From assembly GCA_021299335.1 (NCBI GenBank), contig JAJTGF010000002.1, forward strand, positions 1 through 63,970: a DNA stretch of 63,970 nt, in the 5' to 3' direction. Below the pieces are notes generated by a model. The model searched no databases. It saw only the letters and a program-made list of their open reading frames with translations, and was not told the DNA's origin. A program made the position numbers and the translations under genes. How positions within the stretch are numbered: the stretch's first letter is position 1; the number at the start of each line of letters is the position of its first letter. The DNA is from Cryomorphaceae bacterium. Its GTDB lineage: Bacteria; Bacteroidota; Bacteroidia; Flavobacteriales_D; Crocinitomicaceae. Below are positions 21,374-30,529 of the stretch, piece after piece.

Positions 21374-22336
21374 TTAAATAATAATGGGTTTACGTGCAAT
21401 GGCGCGCTTTGCGGCAGCTACCACGTCGGGTGTGTCGATATGGTATTTGGTCATGAGTTCCATGGGTGTGCCAGACTCGCCAAAGGTATCATTGACTGCT
21501 ACGTATTCTTGAGGTGCTGGATGCTGACGGCTCAAAACTTGTGAAACCGCTTCGCCCAAACCGCCGTTCATCATGTGTTCTTCTGCGGTCACCACACAGC
21601 CTGTTTTTGCAACGGATTTCAAGATTGCGGCTTCGTCAAGTGGCTTGATGGTATGCATGTTGATCAGTTCAGCAGAAATACCGATTTCGCGCAACGCCTT
21701 GAGCGCTTCAATGGACTTCCAAACCATATGACCACAAGCAATAATGGTGACATCTGTGCCTTGTGCAAGTACATCTGCTTTCCCGATCACAAATTCGGCG
21801 TCTGGCTTCACAAAAATGGGCATCACTGGACGGCCAAAACGCAAATAAACCGGGCCTTCATGTGCGGCAATGGCAATTGTGGCTTGTTTGGTTTGATTGA
21901 AATCTGCAGGCACAATGACGGTCATGTTAGGCAACATGCGCATCATGCCGATGTCTTCGAGTACTTGATGCGTAGCGCCGTCTTCACCGAGGGTAAGGCC
22001 CGCGTGCGAAGCACATATTTTGACATTTTTTTTGGAATAAGCTACCGACTGACGAATTTGGTCATAAACACGCCCTGTAGAAAAATTGGCGAAAGTACCT
22101 GTAAACGGGATTTTACCCCCGATGGTCATGCCGGCAGCAAGTCCAATCATGTTGGCCTCGGCAATACCCGCTTGAAAGAAACGGTCTGGATGTGCCTTTT
22201 GAAATGCATCCATTTTAAGAGAGCCCGTGAGGTCTGCGCAAAGAGCAACGACATTGGGATTTTGCTCACCAAGCGCGGCTAAACCTTCTCCAAATCCAGA
22301 TCGGGTGTCTTTGTTTCCGAGTACTTCAAATTCCAT
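21374..22336 (-). CDS. transketolase, C-terminal subunit
   Basis: Split transketolase C-half: FFQAGIAEANMIGLAAGM, GEDGATHQVLEDIGMMR. Confidence 0.93.
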   Translation of the reverse strand: MEFEVLGNKDTRSGFGEGLAALGEQNPNVVALCADLTGSLKMDAFQKAHPDRFFQAGIAEANMIGLAAGMTIGGKIPFTGTFANFSTGRVYDQIRQSVAYSKKNVKICASHAGLTLGEDGATHQVLEDIGMMRMLPNMTVIVPADFNQTKQATIAIAAHEGPVYLRFGRPVMPIFVKPDAEFVIGKADVLAQGTDVTIIACGHMVWKSIEALKALREIGISAELINMHTIKPLDEAAILKSVAKTGCVVTAEEHMMNGGLGEAVSQVLSRQHPAPQEYVAVNDTFGESGTPMELMTKYHIDTPDVVAAAKRAIARKPIII

Positions 22337-22338
22337 TT

Positions 22339-23688
22339 TTATAAAGTTAGATTAGTGATTTTGAGGGATGTAATAGTAAATTTCTTTTCTCTGGTATAGG
22401 TTGTTGAGCGCTGGTCTTTTTCGCGATAAACTACCTTAAAAGTTCCTGGTTGCAATTTGATATTGCCCTTAGATTCATTATAGTTGAGGTCGCACACCCA
22501 CTCCCACTGGCCAGGATTGCGTTCGTAAAATAACTGAGCTACAATCCCTTTTGGCGCTTGGTATACAAACTGACCCGCTGCTGGAATATCAATACTGGTC
22601 AGTTTAGATTGCTCAATTTGCACTTCTCGATAGGTTCGGGGCAAGGTGAGTATTTCTAACTGATAAGTTCCAACCAAGTATTTTTGAATGACTGACAGTT
22701 GTTGCACGTTCAAGGTTTGGCTTGCTCCATTTTGCAGCACACGCGTTGGTAAAATAGTACCTTCAGGGCTTTTTACGGACGTAATTTTGAGCTGCCCTTG
22801 ACCCGCGGGAACTTGAATGATATTATGGGTATGTGGGACAATAGGAATGTTGTTTTTGAGTACTTCAGGAACCGTAGCCACGCGCAAATCGTATTTCAGC
22901 GAAGGGTCGAGTACTAAGGTGTCTGGTAATCCTTTGCGATTGAGCGTGTGCACAAATGTGTATTTCAAGTTAGGCGTTCCAGCCTCGTATAAAAACATAC
23001 TGACATCCGTCTCCAGCGGCTTACCAACTACTGTATTGAGGTTGATCTGAACAGTTGTGTTGAGCAAAGCCTTGGAAAGGATGTTGGAAAGCACGTTCTC
23101 AAATGCTGCTTTACTTTCGGCATCGGTATAACTGCCAATACACTCAAATTTGTCTAGGTAACTGAGGTCCATGCCGAGGCCAATGACAAATGGCGTGACT
23201 TTCACTCCTTTATCGCGCAGTTTGCGGGCAACTATACACGGGTCGTTGTCGCAAGATTCGAGGCCGTCTGTGATCAAAATGATGAAATTGCGGGCTAGCG
23301 TATCAGGGAAATCAGCAGCAGCGGCTTCTAGAGAACGGGCAATAGGCGTTGCGCCCTTTGCTTGTAAACCTTTGATTTTGTTTTTGATAGGATCTATGTT
23401 GGCAGGCCCAAAAGCAACCTCAAGTTTGGTATCTTGACAATCTTGAAACGTATTGGTGACATTCGACTGATGGCCATAAACACGCAATGCGAGCTCAAGA
23501 TTTGGGACGCCACGTAAGCTTTCAATGCTTTTGGTGAGGACCTCTTTGGCTGCGGCCATGCGGGTTTGGTTATTCCAATCGAGGTTCATGGAATTAGAGG
23601 CATCTAAAATGAAAAGGATGCGCGTCGTTTTTTGGGCCCAACTCAATTGGAAAAACAGCAATAATATGAGGCACCAAAATGTTTTCAC
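22339..23688 (-). CDS. secreted VWA domain protein
   Basis: Signal peptide MKTFWCLILLLFFQLSWAQ; MIDAS-like LFILDASNSMN, ITDGLESCDNDP; GTG start overlapping upstream TAG. Confidence 0.85.
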   Translation of the reverse strand: MKTFWCLILLLFFQLSWAQKTTRILFILDASNSMNLDWNNQTRMAAAKEVLTKSIESLRGVPNLELALRVYGHQSNVTNTFQDCQDTKLEVAFGPANIDPIKNKIKGLQAKGATPIARSLEAAAADFPDTLARNFIILITDGLESCDNDPCIVARKLRDKGVKVTPFVIGLGMDLSYLDKFECIGSYTDAESKAAFENVLSNILSKALLNTTVQINLNTVVGKPLETDVSMFLYEAGTPNLKYTFVHTLNRKGLPDTLVLDPSLKYDLRVATVPEVLKNNIPIVPHTHNIIQVPAGQGQLKITSVKSPEGTILPTRVLQNGASQTLNVQQLSVIQKYLVGTYQLEILTLPRTYREVQIEQSKLTSIDIPAAGQFVYQAPKGIVAQLFYERNPGQWEWVCDLNYNESKGNIKLQPGTFKVVYREKDQRSTTYTREKKFTITSLKITNLTL

Positions 23689-24530
23689 TAGTAGTCGCCG
23701 AGTGTTTCTTCGAGTTGTTGAAGGGCCACCTGCAGTTGTTCTGCGTTAGGGGCAACGCCATGCCATTTGTGAGAGCCCATCATGTAATCTACACCTTGAC
23801 CCATTTCGGTCTTCATAATAATGACAACGGGTTTACCTTTTCCTGTCATGGACTTGGCTTTTTGCATAGTGCTGCGAATGCTGTCAAAATCATGGCCGTC
23901 CATGTGCAGGACTTCCCAGCCGAAAGCCACCCATTTTTGGTGAAGATCACCCAAAGAAAGCACTTCGTCTACGTCTCCGTCAATCTGACGGCCGTTGGCG
24001 TCAATGGTAGCGATGATGTTGTCTACTTTATTGGCAGCAGCGTACATGGCGGCTTCCCAGATTTGTCCCTCTTGTAACTCGCCATCGCCGTGAAGGGTAT
24101 AGACAAGCGTGTTGTCGCGATTGAGTTTTTTAATTTGTGCCGCACCAACACCTACAGAAAGCCCTTGGCCCAATGAACCAGAAGCCATTCGAACACCCGG
24201 CAAGTTTTTATCGGTGGAAGGGTGGCCTTGAAGGCGCGAACCCAACTTGCGAAAAGTACCTAACTCGGCCGCTGGAAAGTAACCTGCTCTGGCCAAAACA
24301 CTGTACCAAACCGGTGAAATGTGGCCATTTGACAAAAAGAAAAGATCTTCATTTCTGCCGTCCATTTGAAAATCGCTTGCATTGTGGTGCATTTGCTCGA
24401 AATAAAGGTAAGTGAGAAAGTCTGTGCAACCCAATGAGCCGCCAGGGTGGCCAGAATTGACAGCCGAAACCATTCTAACGATATCTCTTCTTACTTGTGA
24501 GGCAATGCCTGCCAATGCTTTGTTTTCCAT
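23688..24530 (-). CDS. transketolase, N-terminal (TPP-binding) subunit
   Basis: NSGHPGGSLGCTDFLTYLYF, GDGELQEGQIWEAAMYAA. Confidence 0.95.
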   Translation of the reverse strand: MENKALAGIASQVRRDIVRMVSAVNSGHPGGSLGCTDFLTYLYFEQMHHNASDFQMDGRNEDLFFLSNGHISPVWYSVLARAGYFPAAELGTFRKLGSRLQGHPSTDKNLPGVRMASGSLGQGLSVGVGAAQIKKLNRDNTLVYTLHGDGELQEGQIWEAAMYAAANKVDNIIATIDANGRQIDGDVDEVLSLGDLHQKWVAFGWEVLHMDGHDFDSIRSTMQKAKSMTGKGKPVVIIMKTEMGQGVDYMMGSHKWHGVAPNAEQLQVALQQLEETLGDY

Positions 24531-24556
24531 GATAAAATATTGTACTTTTCGAGCTA

Positions 24557-24564
24557 CAAAGCTA
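24557..24564 (-). promoter_or_regulatory. putative -7 box (TAGCTTTG) for the transketolase operon
   Basis: Exact TAnnTTTG match 26 nt before ATG. Confidence 0.4.
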
Positions 24565-24656
24565 CGTTTTATTAACTTAGCCTCTGATTTAAAACTTTGA
24601 ACATTTGATGCAACTTTTCAACGAGAAATAACGTCTTCAACCGAATTCTAACCATT

Positions 24657-25025
24657 ATGAAACTTATCTACACCCTATTTTTTGCGCTTCTTAGCTTCTC
24701 TAGTTGGTCCCAGACCCTCGAAACGCAACTTAGCAAAAGTTATTCCAAAGAGGAAATTGCGCAGTTTAAAGCTGAAAATTCCTTACCATTATATGCCTAT
24801 GCCATTGAGCATGCGTGCTACCTCATCGATGTTCCGCAGGGTAAAGATGTTTCCGGATTCCCGACTGTAAAAGTAATCGGCGAAACCGTGCCTTTAGACT
24901 TCACCTATTACCATATCAAACTTACTGACCGCACTCAATATTTCCAAATCGAGGGAAGTACACGAATTCTTGCGGTCAAGTCTAAAAACGTCCTTTCTTT
25001 AGAAATGAAAAATCAGAAAAAATGA
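24657..25025 (+). CDS. small secreted hypothetical protein
   Basis: 122 aa with signal peptide; 4-bp ATGA overlap with next gene. Confidence 0.65.
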   Translation: MKLIYTLFFALLSFSSWSQTLETQLSKSYSKEEIAQFKAENSLPLYAYAIEHACYLIDVPQGKDVSGFPTVKVIGETVPLDFTYYHIKLTDRTQYFQIEGSTRILAVKSKNVLSLEMKNQKK

Positions 25026-27490
25026 AAATAATTCTACGACTTTCCCTTCTTTTGCTTGCTTTCATTTCTTCTGTTCAAGCGCAAGTCACCCTCACCTTAA
25101 CAGGTCCGGATTTCGGCCAAACCAACCCGCTTAACTGCGCGGGAATCGTGCCTACCGGTGGTACCAACTTTATCGATGGCACTGGAAACTACGCACCCAA
25201 CATGAATGAAACCTTAGTGCTTTGCCCAGATCTCACGCAAGGTTCTAAAGTATCAATTGCCTTTGCAACCAATATCGGTTTTGAATGGGATGTGCATCCG
25301 ACAGACACCCTTTACATTTACGATGGGCCGTCAATTGCTTCGCCATTGCTTGGCGCCTACAATAGCGGCACCAACCCTGTAGGTCTCTTTGCACAAGCGT
25401 CTTGGAATAACCCAACGGGTTGCCTCACACTTCGATTCAAATCAAATGGTGCCAATGAGGGCACAGGTTGGGTAGCAAATGTTGCGTGCGGGAATCCGCC
25501 GCAGCCCATTGTTCCGCATGTAGAGGCCTTCAAAAATGGTGTTGGCGCCAACATCATGAACCCCCTCGACACCGGATTTGTAGACCTTTGCCCTGGCGAC
25601 AGCGTCTTACTTAAAGCACTACCCAGCTTCCCGTACTCGTTGGAAAATACGAACACGGGGTATTCTCAAACGAACAACAACTGTAGTTTCACCTGGACAA
25701 TCGGCGGTGTCGGGCAATTTACTGGAGACCAGATCTGGTTTACGCCTAATGCCAACACTGGCTACTACGTAGACCTCGCAGTTACTGACCAATTCCCGCA
25801 AACCATCCATTCAAATTTCAAAGTTCGGGTATCAATTCCACCTATTTTTGCGGGAACCGGTCCGCTAGAAGACACCGTTTGTTTGGGTCAAAATTCTTAT
25901 CTCGTGGGTGGGGTAACACCTCAAGACACGGTGGGTATTGAAATCCCTGGTGGAACCTTCCAAATTGGCGGAACTTTCGCTGGTCTCACCTTTTTGCCAG
26001 ATGGCGCAGGCCAAATGTACCAAACAAATATCCCGATGTCAGGCTTTGACTCTACGGCCGTGATCACTTCAGCTGCTGATATCCAACAAATCTGTTTGGA
26101 TATTGAACACTCCTACATCGGCGACATCGAAATCGCTCTTACCTGTCCAAACGGCACCACTGTATCCTTAATGAATGCCTATAATCAAACGCCGTTTGGT
26201 TGGACTGAACTCGTTCCGGGTGGTTGTGGCAATGGTATCGGCACCTTCTTGGGCAATGATACCAATATCGATGGTGGCAATCCAGGCTCACCTGTCTGGA
26301 CCTACTGCTTCTCTACCACCAACAATACTTTCAACACCATTTGTGCCGAAAATGCGGCAGGCAATACCATCATCAACGACTACGGCTTTGCTTCTATGAA
26401 TCCGAATGGCGTTTACCTTCCCGACGGAGACTTCAATCAATTTGCCGGATGTCCGATCAATGGCAACTGGACCATCTCTGTTCAAGACAATCAAGGTATA
26501 GACGACGGTTACATTTTTTCTTGGGGCATTTACTTTGACGCGTCTCTTTATCCAGAAAGTGAGGGCTATCAAAATTATGTAGTCACTGAAGGTTGGTTGT
26601 CAGACCCAACCATTATCTCTGGCCAGAACGATACGCTTATCGTGATCCAACCGAGTGCGCCGGGTGTTACCAACTACACCTATAGCATAACCGATAATTT
26701 TGGTTGTAGCTACGACACCACCGTTTCTTTTGTGGTATTACCCCGCCCAGCTATCTTCTCCGATACCGCAGTTTGCCACTACAGTTATTTTGTAGGAAAC
26801 ACCCAAGCTTATGCAGGTGGACAATGGTATGCAATCGATACTGCTGTTCATTTCGAGCCCAATAACCTCGTCAATAATCCCGAAATCATGACCTACAATA
26901 TGGGAGGCGTTTTCCCGGTCTTTTTCGTGGACAACGCATGTCAAGATACCGTTGCTGCCAGTATTGAATTCATGCCATATGTTTACATGGCTATTCTAGA
27001 CTCCGCTATTTGTAAAGGAGCTAGTGTTTGGCTCAATCCATATGTCATCAATACCACGCCACTACAAAACGGTTATAGTCCACCAATTAGCGGTCAATGG
27101 TGGGATGCAAGTACGGAAGTACCTAGATTAGCCACAGAAGCCGGAAACTACATTTACACGGCCCAAAATTCGTGTAACAGTGTCAGCGATACCGCCAATA
27201 TTGTCTACAAACCCTGCGATATTACCGCACCAAATATTGTTGTGCTCTCCTCCCTAACTGGGAACGACGCATTTTATGTAGATTATCAAGGCATTGCTAC
27301 TTTCAATTGTACCATTTTGAACCGTTGGGGAAATGTCATTTTCGAATACACCAACCCGGCAGAAAAATGGTATGGTACCACTGCAGACGGAACTGTAGTA
27401 GAAGAAGGAACCTACTTTTACCGCATAGATGCGACGCTAGATGGCGGAATTGAACTTCAAAAACACGGTTTTGTAGTCTTGAAGTATTAA
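25022..27490 (+). CDS. CUB-like and P-domain-like secreted protein with gliding-motility-associated (T9SS type B) C-terminal domain
   Basis: Signal peptide; TLYIYDGPSIASPLLGAY (CUB-like); ICLDIEHSYIGDIEIALTCPNGT...NGNWTISVQDNQGIDDGYIFSWGIYF (proprotein convertase P-like); C-term CTILNRWGNVIFEY...KWYGTTADGTVVEEGTYFYRIDA. Confidence 0.85.
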   Translation: MKIILRLSLLLLAFISSVQAQVTLTLTGPDFGQTNPLNCAGIVPTGGTNFIDGTGNYAPNMNETLVLCPDLTQGSKVSIAFATNIGFEWDVHPTDTLYIYDGPSIASPLLGAYNSGTNPVGLFAQASWNNPTGCLTLRFKSNGANEGTGWVANVACGNPPQPIVPHVEAFKNGVGANIMNPLDTGFVDLCPGDSVLLKALPSFPYSLENTNTGYSQTNNNCSFTWTIGGVGQFTGDQIWFTPNANTGYYVDLAVTDQFPQTIHSNFKVRVSIPPIFAGTGPLEDTVCLGQNSYLVGGVTPQDTVGIEIPGGTFQIGGTFAGLTFLPDGAGQMYQTNIPMSGFDSTAVITSAADIQQICLDIEHSYIGDIEIALTCPNGTTVSLMNAYNQTPFGWTELVPGGCGNGIGTFLGNDTNIDGGNPGSPVWTYCFSTTNNTFNTICAENAAGNTIINDYGFASMNPNGVYLPDGDFNQFAGCPINGNWTISVQDNQGIDDGYIFSWGIYFDASLYPESEGYQNYVVTEGWLSDPTIISGQNDTLIVIQPSAPGVTNYTYSITDNFGCSYDTTVSFVVLPRPAIFSDTAVCHYSYFVGNTQAYAGGQWYAIDTAVHFEPNNLVNNPEIMTYNMGGVFPVFFVDNACQDTVAASIEFMPYVYMAILDSAICKGASVWLNPYVINTTPLQNGYSPPISGQWWDASTEVPRLATEAGNYIYTAQNSCNSVSDTANIVYKPCDITAPNIVVLSSLTGNDAFYVDYQGIATFNCTILNRWGNVIFEYTNPAEKWYGTTADGTVVEEGTYFYRIDATLDGGIELQKHGFVVLKY

Positions 27491-27497
27491 CATTGCT

Positions 27498-27505
27498 TAT
27501 TTTTG
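27498..27505 (+). promoter_or_regulatory. putative -7 box (TATTTTTG) for hutU
   Basis: Exact TAnnTTTG match 16 nt before ATG. Confidence 0.4.
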
Positions 27506-27521
27506 TGGCAAAACTCTGCAC

Positions 27522-29525
27522 ATGATCAGTTTTGCCGACGAAATCAAACAAGGAATTCCAACTGTGCTCCCTGCTCCAAAAGCTTGGGATGCCGAAGTCA
27601 ATCATGCGCCGAAGCGTAAAGAAATTTTAAGTCCGGCTGAAAAAAAATTAGCTATAGCGAACGCGCTGCGCTATTTTCCTAAAGAGCAACATGCCCTCTT
27701 GGCTCCAGAATTTGCGCAAGAACTCCAAACTTATGGGCGCATCTACATGTACCGCTTTATGCCGGAAAATCCCATTTTTGCTAGGCCAATTGACCAATAT
27801 CCAGGAAAATCTGAACAGGCAAAAGCGATCATGCTCATGATTCAAAACAACCTGGATCACCGCGTTGCACAGCATCCGCACGAGCTCATTACCTACGGCG
27901 GAAACGGTGCCGTTTTTCAAAACTGGGTCCAATACCGTTTGGTCATGCAGTACCTCTCCGAAATGACAGACGAGCAGACCCTAGTGATGTATTCTGGGCA
28001 TCCAATGGGCTTGTTTCCTTCGCATCCGAACGCACCGCGCGTTGTGGTCACTAACGGCATGATGATTCCAAATTACTCCAAACCAGACGACTGGGAAAAA
28101 TTCAATGCTTTGGGAGTCACGCAGTATGGCCAAATGACCGCTGGTTCTTATATGTATATCGGACCACAAGGAATTGTTCATGGCACCACCATCACCGTAT
28201 TAAATGCCGTGCGTCGCTTAGCTAAAACCCGCGAAGATATTCAAGGTAAATTATTCTTGACAGCAGGTTTAGGCGGTATGTCTGGAGCACAGCCCAAAGC
28301 AGGTAATATTGCGGGCGTTATCTCCGTAACCGCAGAAGTCAATCCTAAAGCGGCCAAAACAAGACACGAACAAGGTTGGGTGGACGAAATCATTTCAGAT
28401 TTAGACCTTTTGGTTGCTCGCGTCAAAAAAGCACAAGCTGCCAAAGAGGTGGTTTCAATTGCTTATTTGGGGAATGTTGTCGACGTCTGGGAAAAATTCG
28501 ACCAAACAGGCGTACATGTTGACCTCGGTTCAGATCAAACTTCTCTGCACAATCCTTGGGCCGGAGGATATTATCCTGCTGGCCTGAGCTTTGACGAGGC
28601 CAACGACATGATGGCCAATGAACCTGAAAAATTCAAAAATTACGTTCAAGACAGCCTGCGCAGACATGCTGCCGCGGTCAATAAACATACCGCCAAAGGC
28701 ACTTACTTCTTTGACTACGGCAACGCATTTTTGCTCGAGTCCTCAAGAGCTGGTGGTGAGGTGATGGCTGAAAATCATATCGATTTCAAATACCCTTCAT
28801 ACATACAAGATATTTTAGGCCCAATGTGCTTTGATTTTGGCTTCGGACCCTTCCGCTGGGTTTGTGCCAGCGGCAAGCCAGAAGACCTCGAAAAAACAGA
28901 TGCAATCGCTTGTGCTGTGCTCGAACAGATGATGAAAGAGAGCCCAGCAGAAATCCAGCAGCAAATGGCCGACAACATTCAATGGATCAAAGGCGCACAA
29001 CAAAATCAGTTAGTGGTTGGCTCACAAGCCCGGATTCTTTACGCTGACGCAGAAGGGCGCATGCGCATTGCTGCAGCGTTTAACGAAGCCATTTCTAGAG
29101 GTGAAATCGGACCCGTCATTTTAGGTCGCGACCACCACGATGTATCGGGAACAGACTCGCCGTATCGCGAAACATCCAATATTTACGATGGCTCTCGTTT
29201 CACAGCTGACATGGCTATTCAAAACGTGATTGGAGACAGCTTTAGAGGCGCAACTTGGGTGAGTATACACAATGGCGGTGGCGTAGGCTGGGGCGAGGTC
29301 ATGAATGGTGGTTTTGGAATGCTACTAGATGGATCAGAACAAGCACAGCGCAATCTTACGAGCATGTTGCATTGGGATGTCAATAACGGCATTGCAAGAC
29401 GCAATTGGGCTCGAAACGAAAACGCGATGTTCGCCATCAAACGTGCCATGGAAGCAGAGCCACTTTTGAAAGTTACGCTCCCGAATTTAGTTGAAGATCA
29501 ATTATTGGACGGGCTTTTTGAATAA
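27522..29525 (+). CDS. hutU: urocanate hydratase
   Basis: 667 aa; VVTNGMMIPNYSKPDDWEKFNALGVTQYGQMTAGSYMYIGPQGIVHGTTITVLNA; GGLGGMSGAQPKA-type core. Confidence 0.94.
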   Translation: MISFADEIKQGIPTVLPAPKAWDAEVNHAPKRKEILSPAEKKLAIANALRYFPKEQHALLAPEFAQELQTYGRIYMYRFMPENPIFARPIDQYPGKSEQAKAIMLMIQNNLDHRVAQHPHELITYGGNGAVFQNWVQYRLVMQYLSEMTDEQTLVMYSGHPMGLFPSHPNAPRVVVTNGMMIPNYSKPDDWEKFNALGVTQYGQMTAGSYMYIGPQGIVHGTTITVLNAVRRLAKTREDIQGKLFLTAGLGGMSGAQPKAGNIAGVISVTAEVNPKAAKTRHEQGWVDEIISDLDLLVARVKKAQAAKEVVSIAYLGNVVDVWEKFDQTGVHVDLGSDQTSLHNPWAGGYYPAGLSFDEANDMMANEPEKFKNYVQDSLRRHAAAVNKHTAKGTYFFDYGNAFLLESSRAGGEVMAENHIDFKYPSYIQDILGPMCFDFGFGPFRWVCASGKPEDLEKTDAIACAVLEQMMKESPAEIQQQMADNIQWIKGAQQNQLVVGSQARILYADAEGRMRIAAAFNEAISRGEIGPVILGRDHHDVSGTDSPYRETSNIYDGSRFTADMAIQNVIGDSFRGATWVSIHNGGGVGWGEVMNGGFGMLLDGSEQAQRNLTSMLHWDVNNGIARRNWARNENAMFAIKRAMEAEPLLKVTLPNLVEDQLLDGLFE

Positions 29526-29544
29526 AACCCCATTTTGGTTCGAA

Positions 29545-30489
29545 TCAATTTTTAGGGAACGCCGTTCTTAAGAACTCACCCTTACTTGTTGGTATTTCAA
29601 AATGAAGGATATCCGCTATGGTTTTAGAGATGTCTATCATTTCTGCTTTTTCTGTTACCACAACACCTTTTGGCGTATCTGGCCCCAAGACCAATAGCGA
29701 AATATGCCTGCAACCCTCACAGCGACAACCGTGATTGACAAACCCAGAGCGTACGCCATCTAAATGCCTTCCGTGGTCATTGGTAATGAGTAAGGTAGTT
29801 TGATCACGCAATACAGGATTTGCTTGAATCATTTGCCATAGTTGTGCTGCATATTGATCAGATTGTGTAATGGCCTCTAAATACTTATTCCAGTTGTTGG
29901 CGTGCCCATAGACATCTACTGCCAATAAATTGATGAGCATCAATTGAGGTGGATTTTCACTCCGAACCAATTCCGTGACTTTGGCAAAAGTTTTATCATC
30001 ACGGCCATACCCAAGGCCATTGCCATTTGGTCCGCAATAAGTGCTGGCTTGGTATAAATCATGCCATTTTTTGTGCGAGGTATTCACCAAAACATCCAAT
30101 TTTCCTTTACTCGCAACAACATATGCTGCCGAAGAATCTTTACCAGTCGCTTTCAAGAAATATTGAAAAATATTGGGTTCTTTGGGCAAAGCCGTTCCTG
30201 CATTTGAGATGCGCTGATAGGTTCCAGTGACAATAGCGGTATGCCCCGGAACGGTGAAGGTAGGGCCGTTGTTTCTAAAATCTGCGTAAAAGGTGCCTTC
30301 GTGTTTCAATGAGTCACATAGAATCGGACTGTATTTACAGGATGGCTCACCATAAGTTTCTGAATATCGGGGGCCGTCAATCACTAAAATATAGACGTAC
30401 TTAGTGTTGTAATTGGTTTGTGAATTTTGGGCAAACACTTGACCACCTGAAGACAAGCAAAGCAGCGCCAAGAAAATGATTCTTTCCAT
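29545..30489 (-). CDS. alkaline phosphatase/sulfatase-superfamily secreted protein
   Basis: Signal peptide; VIDGPRYSETYG, FTVPGHTAIVTG, LITNDHGRHLDG. Confidence 0.82.
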   Translation of the reverse strand: MERIIFLALLCLSSGGQVFAQNSQTNYNTKYVYILVIDGPRYSETYGEPSCKYSPILCDSLKHEGTFYADFRNNGPTFTVPGHTAIVTGTYQRISNAGTALPKEPNIFQYFLKATGKDSSAAYVVASKGKLDVLVNTSHKKWHDLYQASTYCGPNGNGLGYGRDDKTFAKVTELVRSENPPQLMLINLLAVDVYGHANNWNKYLEAITQSDQYAAQLWQMIQANPVLRDQTTLLITNDHGRHLDGVRSGFVNHGCRCEGCRHISLLVLGPDTPKGVVVTEKAEMIDISKTIADILHFEIPTSKGEFLRTAFPKN

Positions 30490-30529
30490 CGGCTAAAATT
30501 ACATAGAAAACCCTAAACTAGCTGAATAC

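Noticed and set aside
21575-22282. 235-aa plus-strand ORF opposite the transketolase C-subunit
   Set aside because: Antisense shadow of a clear coding gene; low-complexity translation, no recognisable family or start context.
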